Shown here: positions 24,689 through 33,038 of the stretch, piece by piece
Layout of the letters: each line of letters opens with the position of its first letter
How positions within the stretch are numbered: the stretch's first letter is position 1
Assembly: GCA_963705325.1 (NCBI GenBank)
Contig: OY970069.1
Location: 3,968,001 to 4,032,000, forward strand
Origin: DATARH01 sp963705325
GTDB taxonomy: Bacteria > Pseudomonadota > Alphaproteobacteria > ATCC43930 > CGMCC-115725
Reading direction: 5' to 3'
Length of the DNA: 64,000 nucleotides
Made by a program: the position numbers and the translations under genes
The notes under the pieces: generated by a model
The model's database searches: none
Told to the model about the DNA's origin: nothing
Seen by the model: only the letters and a program-made list of their open reading frames with translations

Positions 24689-25202
24689 CTCCGATCCACT
24701 GGCCTGCATTCTGCGCAGGAAAATCAAGATTTTCCTCGATCGCCGACCCGACATCTCCGCTAGCGCGCGCTAGCGAGAGCGATTGAGTGGTGATCTGAAT
24801 AGAACCGCAATTGGCGGTTATCGCCTCAATCGCACGCGAAGGAAAGCCGTGCTCAATCAGAAGTTCATGGTTATTGAGCCAACGTAAATGCACGACAACC
24901 TCGCCGTCTGCCCAGAACGCGCGGCAACTCAAAAGTGGCGCGTCGCTCGGGTTCCAACTGCCCTTCACGAAGACTAGCCTGTCGAATGGGCTGATAGCCC
25001 CTCCGTCATCAAACTGCACTCGCGCTTCATGCCACCCGTCTGGCGACGTCGCGCGCTCGAATACTGTTCGTTCTGAGCCGAGGGTCAGAAGCAAACCCAA
25101 GAGTAATCCTGGGCCAATTGTGACCACGAAGAAGCCAACGCCGAAGACTAAGAGGCAGACGGCACAAAAACGTACCGTCTTGCCGACGAAGCTCCACTTC
25201 AT
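24675..25202 (-). CDS. Membrane-anchored protein of unknown function
   Basis: 175 residues. One long or two short hydrophobic segments occur at residues 8-42 (VRFCAVCLLVFGVGFFVVTI, then GPGLLLGLLLTLG). A soluble beta-rich part follows (GWHEARVQFDDGGAISPFDR, then DGEVVVHLRWLNNHELLIEH). This layout resembles small lipoprotein-like or DUF5412-type membrane proteins, but I do not recognise it for certain. It is convergent with the SnoaL gene. Confidence 0.65.
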   Translation of the reverse strand: MKWSFVGKTVRFCAVCLLVFGVGFFVVTIGPGLLLGLLLTLGSERTVFERATSPDGWHEARVQFDDGGAISPFDRLVFVKGSWNPSDAPLLSCRAFWADGEVVVHLRWLNNHELLIEHGFPSRAIEAITANCGSIQITTQSLSLARASGDVGSAIEENLDFPAQNAGQWIGAIGL

Positions 25203-25318
25203 GATTCCAAAGCCCGTTCCCCGCCGAGCATACCGCAGTTACGCCGCGCACGCGCGAGTTGCTGTCATCGGGGTGCGTGCACAGCCTGTGCATAAATCAG
25301 GAATCCGCGCTGCATCAA

Positions 25319-25708
25319 TTACGCTGCCTTCGCGTAGCTGACGATTTCGTATTCGATGCCGTCCGGATCGAGAAAATAGAAGCGGCGGCCCGGTTCATAA
25401 TCATCATGGTTGAACGGCTTGAGCCCAGCGGCGATCACCCGCGCTTCGGTCGCATCAAGGTCGTCGACTTCGACCCCGATATGGTTGAGCGGTCTGCCCT
25501 TGGCAAAACCCGCGGGGAGTTCTGCGGCATTGGCCGGCCTGTTGAGCGCAACGTAGTGCTCGTCCGACCCGACATGGATCGTGTGCCCGCCGTTTTGCGA
25601 CGGGCCGCTCCAACGGATGTGCCAATCAAACAACGCTTCCATCAGAGCCGACGTGCGCCCGGGGTCGGCGACCGTGATATTCACGTGCTCAATACGTAAT
25701 GACGACAT
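25319..25708 (-). CDS. VOC/glyoxalase-fold protein, probable SoxR target
   Basis: 129 residues from the ATG at 25,706-25,708. The VOC pattern starts SSLRIEHVNITVADPGRTSA, with metal-site His in the first strand (EHVNITV). It continues LNHIGVEVDDLDATEARVIA and ends RRFYFLDPDGIEYEIVSYAK with the C-terminal Glu. It could be a glyoxalase, an extradiol dioxygenase or a resistance protein. A SoxR-type promoter with a 19-base spacer reads straight into it, so expression should rise under redox-cycling stress, consistent with detoxification of quinones or similar compounds. Confidence 0.85.
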   Translation of the reverse strand: MSSLRIEHVNITVADPGRTSALMEALFDWHIRWSGPSQNGGHTIHVGSDEHYVALNRPANAAELPAGFAKGRPLNHIGVEVDDLDATEARVIAAGLKPFNHDDYEPGRRFYFLDPDGIEYEIVSYAKAA

Positions 25709-25753
25709 CTCGTCCTGCTCTCTGGTTGGGGGGCGGATCGCTTGCCGTTGTGG

Positions 25754-25784
25754 TTTATCGAACCTCAAGCTAACTTGAGGTCAA
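25754..25784 (-). promoter_or_regulatory. SoxR box within a 19-bp-spacer promoter
   Basis: CCTCAAGCTAACTTGAGG (25,763-25,780) differs from the enterobacterial soxS operator CCTCAAGTTAACTTGAGG at one base. On the minus strand TTGACC (25,779-25,784) and GATAAA (25,754-25,759) flank it with a 19-base spacer, the over-long spacing that MerR-family activators correct. It lies between the soxR-like gene and the VOC gene. Confidence 0.9.
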
Positions 25785-25806
25785 GGATTTTTTTCAGGAG
25801 AGCGAC

Positions 25807-26274
25807 GTGAACCCGGCCCCAACGCTGTCGATCGGCGAACTCGCTCGACGAACCGGGCTTTCGGTCTCGGCGGTCCGGTTCTACGAAACGCGCGGCTTGG
25901 TCCAGGCAACCCGCGGGCCCGGCAATCAACGCCGCTTCGCCCGCGCCGACATCCGGCGATTGTCGTTCGCGCTCATCGCTCAGCAGCTGGGGCTGACGCT
26001 GTCGGAGATCGAGGCCGAGCTGTCAACGCTACCAAACGGCCAGGCGCCGACGGTCGCGGACTGGCGTGCCATCGGCGCGCGAATGCGCGGCGCTCTCGCG
26101 GCGAAGATCGCCATGCTGCAGCGAACGCAGGAGCTTTTGGATGGCTGTATCGGATGCGGCTGCCTGTCGCTCGATCGCTGCGCCCTTTACAACCCGAACG
26201 ACCGCGCCGCACGCGCCGGCCCAGGGCCACGTTTTCTGCTGGGAGACCGGGCGTCCGATTTCGAAAACGATTGA
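25807..26274 (+). CDS. soxR: Redox-sensing MerR-family activator SoxR
   Basis: 155 residues from GTG 25,807 with AGGAG upstream. The N-terminal winged helix (LSIGELARRTGLSVSAVRFY, then ETRGLVQATR) is followed by a dimerisation helix. The iron-sulfur ligand cluster CIGCGCLSLDRC (C-x2-C-x-C-x5-C) is the defining SoxR motif. The [2Fe-2S] cluster senses redox-cycling drugs and switches the adjacent promoter on. In non-enteric bacteria SoxR usually controls a few detoxification genes directly, which fits the divergent VOC gene with its SoxR box. Confidence 0.95.
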   Translation: MNPAPTLSIGELARRTGLSVSAVRFYETRGLVQATRGPGNQRRFARADIRRLSFALIAQQLGLTLSEIEAELSTLPNGQAPTVADWRAIGARMRGALAAKIAMLQRTQELLDGCIGCGCLSLDRCALYNPNDRAARAGPGPRFLLGDRASDFEND

Positions 26275-26438
26275 CCACATCCAGAGACGGGCGAAATCGG
26301 CATCCGTTGTGTTTTTCAGGAAGAAAGCCCACCCCGACAAAGGTCGGGACCCATGGCTCCGCCCGTGTCGCGGTCGAAGAATAGGCGCCAGCTGCGGCGA
26401 GCTCGCTTCCCGCTCGCGCGCCCAGATCGTCGACCAAC

Positions 26439-26849
26439 TTATGGGCTCGCGTTCCAAAGCCTCAGGGCGCATACCCCGGCGATATGACGAAAATCGCCGT
26501 CTGTCGTCAGCATCGTCAACTCGTGGCGTACGCATAGCTGCGCCAATAGTGCGTCGATTGTGCCGATCTCGATGCCGCGCCGGCGGCACTGATTTCTCAG
26601 TTCGGCAGCGTCGATGTAATCAGTTCGACCGGGCAAAAGGAGCGGGATCGCAGAGAACCGCTCCAAGATCGCGGCGCGAGCTTTTGGCCCAGAAAAGCCC
26701 TGCAAAAGCTCTTGTAAGACGAGCCCGGTGATAAAGAGGCTTTCCCCTGCTGCGATGCTCCGCCGCAGCTCACGGACTTCAGGAACCGCCGGGGGCATAT
26801 CGCGCCGAAACGCCAGCGACCAAACGCTGGTATCGACAAACAGGCTCAA
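26439..26849 (-). CDS. vapC: VapC-type PIN-domain toxin
   Basis: 136 residues. The PIN acidic residues are in place: Asp in LFVDTSVWSLAF, Glu in VLQELLQGFSG, Asp in GTIDALLAQL, and Asp in LTTDGDFRHIA. VapC toxins are Mg-dependent ribonucleases that cut tRNA or rRNA and stop growth. The start overlaps the end of the antitoxin gene (26,846-26,849), the usual vapBC layout. Confidence 0.9.
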   Translation of the reverse strand: MSLFVDTSVWSLAFRRDMPPAVPEVRELRRSIAAGESLFITGLVLQELLQGFSGPKARAAILERFSAIPLLLPGRTDYIDAAELRNQCRRRGIEIGTIDALLAQLCVRHELTMLTTDGDFRHIAGVCALRLWNASP

Positions 26850-27046
26850 TTGCGTGTGCGCTCTGCCTTGTAATCGAAGGTTTCATCCCACTCAAGGCTG
26901 CCCATCAGCTCAAGTAGGCGCTGCTGCCGTCGGCGCGCGATGAATTCTTCGAGCGCCTTGGTGACAGCCGCCTTCTTGGTGCGCTCGCCGCTCAGCTGCA
27001 GCGCGCGTTCAAGCAGGTCGGGATCAATCGATAGATTTGTCGCCAT
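26846..27046 (-). CDS. vapB: VapB-type antitoxin
   Basis: 66 residues from the ATG at 27,044. The start ATNLSIDPDLLERALQLSGE, then RTKKAAVTKALEEFIARR, is the ribbon-helix-helix type 'VapB/DUF2191' pattern. The C-terminus (LELMGSLEWDETFDYKAERT) would wrap the toxin. An inverted repeat over its start codon and ribosome site suggests self-repression by the complex. Confidence 0.9.
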   Translation of the reverse strand: MATNLSIDPDLLERALQLSGERTKKAAVTKALEEFIARRRQQRLLELMGSLEWDETFDYKAERTRN

Positions 27047-27061
27047 GTGTGAACCTCCACA
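27044..27061. promoter_or_regulatory. Inverted repeat over the vapB start: likely operator
   Basis: TGTGTG, six bases, CACACA. The six-base centre holds the GGAGG ribosome site and one arm overlaps the vapB start codon, so a bound VapBC complex or an RNA hairpin would hide the start. Confidence 0.6.
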
Positions 27062-27116
27062 CATTTGCTGACACATTACTATCCGTCCCGCAATAACGGC
27101 AAGACAGTCACTGCCC

Positions 27117-28331
27117 CTACCAAGCCTCTCTTCCGCGCTGCGGGCGGGCGATGGCGGCGCCGGCTTCGGCGAGTTCGCGCTTTTCGCGCTGTTCGGCCTC
27201 GTGTTTGTCGAACATCGCTTTGGCGGCGGCGTTGCGCTTGGCGCTGAACTCGTCGCGGTTGTCGCCGCACCATTGATACGACGCCGCGCGGCTCTGGTTA
27301 AGCTTCGAGAAATGCGGCATCACGTAGCGCGAATAGAGTTCGTAGGAGCGCTTGGTCGCCTCAAAATCGGCCCAGTTGTGCGCCTGCTGCAGCATCGCGC
27401 CAAACTGGCCCTGCTTGTCCTGCAGGCGCTCGATCAGCGCGATCGCGTCGTCCGGCGTGCCGCAAACGCCAAAGCGGTTCTCGACAAACCACTCCAAGGG
27501 GTCTTTCCCCGCCGGCACGATAAAGCGCGGCTGGTTGTTGTTGAGGTAGCCGAGATATCGCTCGAAGCCGAACTTAGCGTTCTCGTAAGCCTGGGCGCGG
27601 GTCTCGGCGATGTGCATCGGGCCCACGAGGCGCAGCCGGTTGGGGTCCATCGTGCGGCCGTCCTGCGCCGCGACATCGTTGGCGATCTGCCAATTCGAGC
27701 CGAGCGCGTCGAAGCCGAACGGGTTGGTCGCGGCGACGCAGATCATGCCGAGATCGTATTTGCCGGCGAGCCGCCCGCCCGACGGGGTCACGGCGCTCAC
27801 CACGGCGACCTCGGGATAGGGCTTGGTGTAGGGCAAGAGGTGCAGCCGGCAGCCCTCCATCGTGTACCACTCGGTCTTCTCGGTGACGATCTCGCCTCTG
27901 AACAGCCGCAGGATCGCGTCGAGCGACTCCGCCATGCGGTCGCGCTGGGTGATCGGATCGATCCCCATCATGATCGCGTCGGACGCAAGCAAGCCCGGCC
28001 CGGCGCCGAACATCACCCGGCCGCGCGTCATGTGGTCGAGCTGGACAATGCGGTCGGCGACCATCATCGGGTGGTGGTAGGGCAGCGAAATGACCCCGGT
28101 GCCGAAGCGGATGTGCTTGGTCCGCTCGGCGGCGAAGGCGATGAAGATTTCGGGGCTGGAGATGATCTCGAAGCCGGCCGAATGGTGCTCGCCGATCCAC
28201 GCCTCGTGAAAGCCGAGCTTGTCGAGCCAGGTCATCAGCTCGAGGTCGCGTTCGAGGCATTGCGTCGGGTCTTCCTCGTTCGGGTGGAACGGCGGCAGGA
28301 AGATCCCGTGGCGCAGGTTGATCTCGGTCAT
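27117..28331 (-). CDS. LLM-class flavin-dependent oxidoreductase
   Basis: 404 residues from the ATG at 28,329-28,331. The bacterial-luciferase fold pattern is clear: LGFHEAWIGEHHSAGFEIIS, then RFGTGVISLPYHHPMMVADR, VQLDHMTRGRVMFGAGPGLL, and the substrate-side YTKPYPEVAVVSAVTPSGGR. These two-component FMN enzymes oxidise varied substrates with reduced flavin from a partner reductase; none is encoded nearby. Slightly longer than most, with a charged tail (FDKHEAEQREKRELAEAGAA). Divergent from the cyclase gene. Confidence 0.9.
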   Translation of the reverse strand: MTEINLRHGIFLPPFHPNEEDPTQCLERDLELMTWLDKLGFHEAWIGEHHSAGFEIISSPEIFIAFAAERTKHIRFGTGVISLPYHHPMMVADRIVQLDHMTRGRVMFGAGPGLLASDAIMMGIDPITQRDRMAESLDAILRLFRGEIVTEKTEWYTMEGCRLHLLPYTKPYPEVAVVSAVTPSGGRLAGKYDLGMICVAATNPFGFDALGSNWQIANDVAAQDGRTMDPNRLRLVGPMHIAETRAQAYENAKFGFERYLGYLNNNQPRFIVPAGKDPLEWFVENRFGVCGTPDDAIALIERLQDKQGQFGAMLQQAHNWADFEATKRSYELYSRYVMPHFSKLNQSRAASYQWCGDNRDEFSAKRNAAAKAMFDKHEAEQREKRELAEAGAAIARPQRGREAW

Positions 28332-28388
28332 CGCAAGGCCTCGCTGGTTATCAAGTACGGTCGGTCTCCGCCCGACCTCCGGCACCGG

Positions 28389-28450
28389 CCCGCTCCCCCT
28401 CCCGGCCACCCATAGCATACTTTCGTTGGATGGCCGGGAGGGGGAGCGGG
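28389..28450. repeat. Long perfect hairpin between divergent genes
   Basis: A 20-bp perfect inverted repeat beginning CCCGCTCCCCCTCCCGGCCA (28,389-28,408) pairs with 28,431-28,450 across a 22-base loop. It extends further with one G-T pair. It has no T-run and lies between two divergent gene starts, so it is not a terminator for either. Confidence 0.85.
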
Positions 28451-28585
28451 CTGGAACCGTGTCCGCGCAGGCGGACAGAAACCACAGCCCGCGATGCTAG
28501 CGGAGTTGACCAGCAGCGCAAACCCGGTGGACGCAACCCTGCGCGCCACTTGCGCTCGCCCTGGCTCCGGCCCAACTTGTCGCCA

Positions 28586-29857
28586 ATGGCCGGCACTCTT
28601 CCGGAGACGATAGGCGACGCAGCGCGCCCGCCGCCCGAGCATATTCGCGTCGTCGGGCGAGTGATGCGTCCGCCGGCGGAGCGGCCTGTGGACGACACGA
28701 TCGACAACATCGCCGAGTGGCTGCTGACGCCGCCGCGCCAATTTGCCGAGGGCATCGCCACCTTTGACGAATTCGCCTGGCGCCTCGTCGCCGCGGGGAT
28801 GCCGCTCGTGCGGGTGACCATTCATAGCGGCACGCTGCACCCGCAATTCCTTGGCACCACCTTCACCTGGTGGCGGGACACCGGCGAGACCGTGCAGGTG
28901 ATGATCGCGCATGAAATCGCCGAGACGATCTTCTACGAAAAGAACCCGGTACGGCGGGTCTGCGAAGGGCGCGAAACGTTGCGCCGGCGGCTGGATGTGC
29001 CGGACGGCGAGCTCGATTTCGACATATTGCGGGAGCTGCGCGACCGCGGCGGCACCGACTATATCGCCCTGCCGATCCAAGGCGCCTACGGCGTCGCTTA
29101 TATGCTGACGTTCGTCACCGATCGGCCGAGCGGGTTCCGGGACAGCGAACTTGCCGAGCTGGCGCGCGTCGGACAGCGGCTGTCGATCGTCGCCGACCGC
29201 CATAACCAGTGGCGGATCACCTACAATCTGCTCTGCGCCTATCTGGGGGCGAAGACCGGGCCGCATGTGCTGTCCGGCGATATCCGCCGCGGCGGCGGCA
29301 TGGAGCTGACCGCGGTTTTGTGGTCGTCCGACCTGCGCGGGTCTACCGAGCGTTCCGACCGGCTGCCCAGCGAACGGATGATCGCGATCCTCAACGCGCT
29401 GTTCGAAGCCCAGGCGGTGGCGATCGGGGCGCATGGCGGCGAAATCCTCAAATTCATCGGCGACGGCCTGCTGGCGATCTTTCCGATCGACGCGCCCGAC
29501 GCGGTCGCGACGGTCGCGAAATCCGCCGTGACCGCTGCGCATGCGGCGCGCGAGGCCGTCGCCCGCCTGTCGGACCACCCGGCGATGGAGGGCGAGCCGC
29601 CGCTCGACATCGTCGTCGCGCTGCATGTCGGCACGGTGCATTACGGCAATATCGGCGCGGCCGACCGGCTCGATTTCACGGTGATTGGACCCGCGGTCAA
29701 TCTGGTGAGCCGGATCGAGAGCGCCGCCAAGACGCTCGGCCGGCCGATCGTCGTCAGCGCGGAACTGGCGGCGATGCTCGACGGCGGCGTCGTCTCGCTC
29801 GGCCATCATCCGATGCGCGGGCTTCCGATGCCGGAGGAGTTGTTCGCCCCGGCTTGA
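28586..29857 (+). CDS. Class III adenylate/guanylate cyclase
   Basis: 423 residues from the ATG at 28,586. The C-terminal cyclase domain has both metal aspartates: LTAVLWSSDLRGSTERSDRL, and HGGEILKFIGDGLLAIFPID. It ends with DIVVALHVGTVHYGNIGAAD and DFTVIGPAVNLVSRIESAAK, the normal catalytic core. The N-terminal 260 residues form a sensor-like region without membrane spans (DEFAWRLVAAGMPLVRVTIH, then GTTFTWWRDTGETV) found in many soluble rhizobial cyclases. It makes cAMP or cGMP from the nucleotide triphosphate. The signal sensed is unknown. Confidence 0.9.
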   Translation: MAGTLPETIGDAARPPPEHIRVVGRVMRPPAERPVDDTIDNIAEWLLTPPRQFAEGIATFDEFAWRLVAAGMPLVRVTIHSGTLHPQFLGTTFTWWRDTGETVQVMIAHEIAETIFYEKNPVRRVCEGRETLRRRLDVPDGELDFDILRELRDRGGTDYIALPIQGAYGVAYMLTFVTDRPSGFRDSELAELARVGQRLSIVADRHNQWRITYNLLCAYLGAKTGPHVLSGDIRRGGGMELTAVLWSSDLRGSTERSDRLPSERMIAILNALFEAQAVAIGAHGGEILKFIGDGLLAIFPIDAPDAVATVAKSAVTAAHAAREAVARLSDHPAMEGEPPLDIVVALHVGTVHYGNIGAADRLDFTVIGPAVNLVSRIESAAKTLGRPIVVSAELAAMLDGGVVSLGHHPMRGLPMPEELFAPA

Positions 29858-29992
29858 GCCGTTTCGACCTTCAGTCACGCTTATCATCAGCCATGCATCG
29901 CTTGCGCAGTTCGCAGGTGCGGAAAACATTTCAGCCCGCAACCCTGACGCGCCATGATGCAGTGCAAAATGCTGTAGGAGCTTGTTTTTGCC

Positions 29993-30904
29993 ATGAGCTT
30001 GTCGCCCGAGGAATACCGCGAGCATCTTGAGTCCACGGCGGTGCGCGCCGGGTTCAGTTTCGATGATGTCGTGTTACCGACCAGCCACGAATTTCATCTC
30101 GGGCGGATGCGGTTTCACTACCTCGATTGGGGCAACAAGCATCTGCCGACGATCGTGTTCCTGCACGGCGGCGCGCTGAACGCGCATACCTGGGACCTCG
30201 TCTGTCTGGCGCTGCGCGACGAATACCATTGCGTGGCGCTCGACCAGCGGGGCCACGGTGACAGCGACTGGTCTGAGGACGCCGACTACACGATGGGCGC
30301 GCAGCTCTCCGACACCAAGGGGTTTGTCGACCATCTCGGCCTCGACAAGTTCATCCTCGTCGGCATGTCACTCGGGGCGATCAATTCGCTCGCCTTCGCG
30401 GTCAACCATCCCGAGCGGCTCAACAATCTGGTGATCATCGACGCCGGGCCGGAGATGCGGCGGCCGGGATCGAGCCGCATCCGCGACTTCGTCAACGGCG
30501 TCGCCGAGACCGTGACGATCGAGGCGATCATTGCAAAGGCGCTGGAGTTCAACCCGCGCCGCGACCCGAAAATCCTGCGCCGCAGCCTGATGCACGCGCT
30601 GCGCCAGCAACCCGACGGCACCTGGCGGTGGAAATACGACCGCCGCCGCTTTCAGGTGCTTGACCAGGAAAAGCACCGCGCCGAACGCGCCGCGCTCGCT
30701 GATGGCTTGAGCCGCATCGCTTGCCCGACCTTGATCGTGCGCGGCGGCGAAAGCGACGTGTTCCACGAAGAGGACGGCATCAAACTCGCGGCGCGCCTGC
30801 CGAACGGAAAGTTCGTCACCGTGCCCAAGGCCGGCCACACCGTGCAGGGCGACAACCCGAAGGATTTGGTGGCGGAACTGCGCCGGTTTTTGAAGGCGAA
30901 CTAG
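29993..30904 (+). CDS. Alpha/beta-fold hydrolase
   Basis: 303 residues. Oxyanion strand: TIVFLHGGALNAHTW. Nucleophile elbow: ILVGMSLGAINSLAFAV (GxSxG). Acid: VRGGESDVFHEED. His: KAGHTVQGDNP. All parts of the triad are present. It lies 135 bases after the cyclase gene and its substrate cannot be inferred. Related sequences are often annotated as epoxide or ester hydrolases. Confidence 0.9.
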   Translation: MSLSPEEYREHLESTAVRAGFSFDDVVLPTSHEFHLGRMRFHYLDWGNKHLPTIVFLHGGALNAHTWDLVCLALRDEYHCVALDQRGHGDSDWSEDADYTMGAQLSDTKGFVDHLGLDKFILVGMSLGAINSLAFAVNHPERLNNLVIIDAGPEMRRPGSSRIRDFVNGVAETVTIEAIIAKALEFNPRRDPKILRRSLMHALRQQPDGTWRWKYDRRRFQVLDQEKHRAERAALADGLSRIACPTLIVRGGESDVFHEEDGIKLAARLPNGKFVTVPKAGHTVQGDNPKDLVAELRRFLKAN

Positions 30905-30910
30905 CGATCC

Positions 30911-31189
30911 CTACCGGCTCCGCGCGCCGTGAAAGACGCCAATCACGGCAAGCTCATCCGCTTCCGGATCTACAGTGTAGACGACGATATACGCCAAACC
31001 GGCGACCACCCACTCTTGGGTACCAACCGCTCTCCCTACATGGCCGATGTAGGGGAAATTGCCTAACAGCTCCGTGCTATCGATGATCCGATTAATCACC
31101 CGATCCGCTGCCGCCGGATTGTCCTTCGCAGTCCACAGATAAATTTCGTCGAGGTCGCGATACGCGCTCTCTCCGACGACGACCTTCAT
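30911..31189 (-). CDS. ParE/RelE-family toxin
   Basis: 92 residues. The start VVVGESAYRDLDEIYLWTAK, then AADRVINRIIDSTELLGNFP, YIGHVGRAVGTQEWVVAGLA and YIVVYTVDPEADELAVIGVF, is the ParE layout (two helices and a four-strand sheet with conserved Arg/Tyr). ParE poisons gyrase; RelE cleaves mRNA. It overlaps the antitoxin gene by four bases. Convergent with the hydrolase gene six bases away. Confidence 0.85.
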   Translation of the reverse strand: MKVVVGESAYRDLDEIYLWTAKDNPAAADRVINRIIDSTELLGNFPYIGHVGRAVGTQEWVVAGLAYIVVYTVDPEADELAVIGVFHGARSR

Positions 31190-31413
31190 GCACGACGATG
31201 CGTGAACCGGGCTCGAACCTCTTCGAGGGTGAGAAATTTTGGGCTCGGATCGGCGAGCCGGCGCTCCACTTCCGCCACTTGCTCTTCGGTAAGGCGCAGG
31301 TCGGTCCTATCCTGCTCTTCCATTTCCGTTAGAACGCGCGCCGCATCCTCCTGACGCTCGGGCGGCCAGGTCAACACGCGATCGAGAACGGCTTTAATCT
31401 GCGCTTTTTTCAT
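31186..31413 (-). CDS. Antitoxin partner of the ParE-like toxin
   Basis: 75 residues from the ATG at 31,411-31,413. Helical and charged: KKAQIKAVLDRVLTWPPERQ, then EQVAEVERRLADPSPKFLTL and EEVRARF. This wording recurs in antitoxins placed before ParE/RelE toxins in Alphaproteobacteria. Overlaps the toxin gene start (ATGA). Confidence 0.8.
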   Translation of the reverse strand: MKKAQIKAVLDRVLTWPPERQEDAARVLTEMEEQDRTDLRLTEEQVAEVERRLADPSPKFLTLEEVRARFTHRRA

Positions 31414-31443
31414 ACGCCATCTTAGCACGAGGCGATGCCACGA

Positions 31444-32472
31444 TCACGCGCGCACCACTTTCCTGATCCGGTGGTTGTTGGTGTCGCCGATATAGACCGC
31501 GCCGTCCGGGCCGACGACCGCGCCGTGCGGCCGGTCGAGCCCGGCGAGCTCGGCCGGGCCGCCATCGCCGCCCGGACCCTGCCGCCCGCCGGCGAGGTTG
31601 GTGACAATGCCAGTATGCCGGTCGATGCGGCGGATCGCGTGATTTTCGGTATCGACAATCAGCAAGCTGCCGTCGCGGTCGATCGCCATTTCCTTGGGCG
31701 CGTCGAACACGGCTGACAAAGCCGGCCCGCCATCGCCCGAATAGCCGCGCGCGGTGGTGCCGGCGACGGTCGTGATGATCCCGGTTTTGGGATCAACCGC
31801 GCGCAGGCTGCTGCCTTGGCGCTCCAGGATATAGACTGTGCCATCGGGCCCGACCTTGACCGCCCGGGCGCCAAACGTGCCGGCCGCGGCCGCCTTGCCG
31901 CCATCGCCCGAGTGCTCGGCGGCCCCGGTGCCGGCAAAGGTGGCGATGGTCCCTGACTTGAGGTCGACGACCCGTACCCGGTTGTCGGCGACGTCGGTGA
32001 TGTAGAGCAGGCTCTCGTCGAGATTGAAGGCAAGTCCGTTCGGCTCGGCGAGGCCAGCTCGATACGCCGGGCCGCCGTCCCCGCTATAGGCCGCCTCGCC
32101 GGTGCCGGCGAGCGTGGTGATGATTCCGGTCGCGGCATCGATGCGCCGCACCCGGCGATTGAGCCGGTCGGCGATGTAGAGATTGCCGGCGCGGTCGACG
32201 ACGACGCCGTACGGCTCGTTGAGCGCCGCTTGGGTGGCTGGTCCACCGTCGCCGGAATAGGCTTTCTCCCCAGAACCGGCGACGGTGGTGAGGATCCCGC
32301 GCCCATCGACGCGGCGGATCCGATTGTTGAACGTATCCGAGAGAAAAAGGTTTCCGGCGCGGTCGAAGCAGAGATCGAACGGCCCGTTGAGCAGCGCCTT
32401 GTCGGCCGGGCCGCCATCCCCGGCAAACCCCTTCTCGCCGGTGCCGACTGCGGTGGTGATGATGTTCGGCAT
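31444..32472 (-). CDS. NHL-repeat beta-propeller protein (SMP-30-like)
   Basis: 342 residues from the ATG at 32,470-32,472. It has six NHL-type blades of about 55 residues, each with 'GDGGPA..A.L..P.G...D..GNLY..D..N.R.R.VD..TG.I.T.AG.G'. There is no signal peptide, so it should be cytoplasmic, unlike the exported NHL protein at 20,388. Such propellers include lactonases and scaffold proteins; no active site is apparent. A family-B palindrome lies immediately upstream. Confidence 0.85.
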   Translation of the reverse strand: MPNIITTAVGTGEKGFAGDGGPADKALLNGPFDLCFDRAGNLFLSDTFNNRIRRVDGRGILTTVAGSGEKAYSGDGGPATQAALNEPYGVVVDRAGNLYIADRLNRRVRRIDAATGIITTLAGTGEAAYSGDGGPAYRAGLAEPNGLAFNLDESLLYITDVADNRVRVVDLKSGTIATFAGTGAAEHSGDGGKAAAAGTFGARAVKVGPDGTVYILERQGSSLRAVDPKTGIITTVAGTTARGYSGDGGPALSAVFDAPKEMAIDRDGSLLIVDTENHAIRRIDRHTGIVTNLAGGRQGPGGDGGPAELAGLDRPHGAVVGPDGAVYIGDTNNHRIRKVVRA

Positions 32473-32489
32473 ATCCACCCCAAGCTTGA

Positions 32490-32572
32490 CGAGATTGCTT
32501 CGCTGCGCTCGCAATGACGCCTACTCTAATCGTCATTGCGAGGCGCGCGATAGCGCGCCGCGGCAATCTCGT
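32490..32572. repeat. Palindromic element, family B, copy 2
   Basis: One arm (32,490-32,518) reads CGAGATTGCTTCGCTGCGCT and onward to CGCAATGAC. It is followed by the other arm (32,532-32,572) beginning GTCATTGCGAGGCGCGCGAT and ending GCAATCTCG. The arms are arranged back to back, in contrast to the other copies. Confidence 0.85.
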
Positions 32573-32585
32573 GCGGGAGGGCATC

Positions 32586-33038
32586 ATGGCGGAAGGAAGG
32601 AAACCCCGGCTGGTCGGCATCAACCATGTCGCGATCGAGGTCGGCAATATCGACGAGGCGCTCGACTGGTATGCCCGGATTTTCGATTTCACCCTGCGCG
32701 GCAAGGGCGAGCGTAACGCCTTCATCGACATGGGCGACCAGTTCATCAACATGACGCTGGTCAAGGATTATGCGGCCGCGGGCGAGGAAAAGCGCCACAT
32801 CGGCTTTGTCGTCGACGACCGCAGCCAGATCATCGAGCTGGCCAAGGCCGCCGGCGCGCGCTTTGTCGAGGGGCCGTTCCTCGATTTCCTGGACCCGTGG
32901 GGCAACCGGCTCGAAATCATCGAGTATTCGAACATCCAGTTTTCCAAGGCGCCGGGCGTGATGCGCGGCATGGGATTGGCGCTCGACAAGAACGACAAGG
33001 CAAAGAAGGAACTTGCCGACAAAGGGATGGCCGAATGA
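32586..33038 (+). CDS. VOC-family protein
   Basis: 150 residues from the ATG at 32,586. It carries LVGINHVAIEVGNIDEALDW, with the His ligand in INHVAIEV. It continues HIGFVVDDRSQIIELAKAAG and ends FLDFLDPWGNRLEIIEYSNI, with the closing Glu. Likely a dioxygenase or glyoxalase relative. Its stop overlaps the ATG of the LLM gene (ATGA), so the two are co-translated and probably work on the same compound. Confidence 0.85.
   Translation: MAEGRKPRLVGINHVAIEVGNIDEALDWYARIFDFTLRGKGERNAFIDMGDQFINMTLVKDYAAAGEEKRHIGFVVDDRSQIIELAKAAGARFVEGPFLDFLDPWGNRLEIIEYSNIQFSKAPGVMRGMGLALDKNDKAKKELADKGMAE

Noticed and set aside
28389..28450. Terminator
   Set aside because: No T-run and it lies upstream of both flanking genes.
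28328..30025. 565-codon minus-strand frame across the cyclase gene
   Set aside because: Antisense shadow; the plus strand has both cyclase metal aspartates and a good start.
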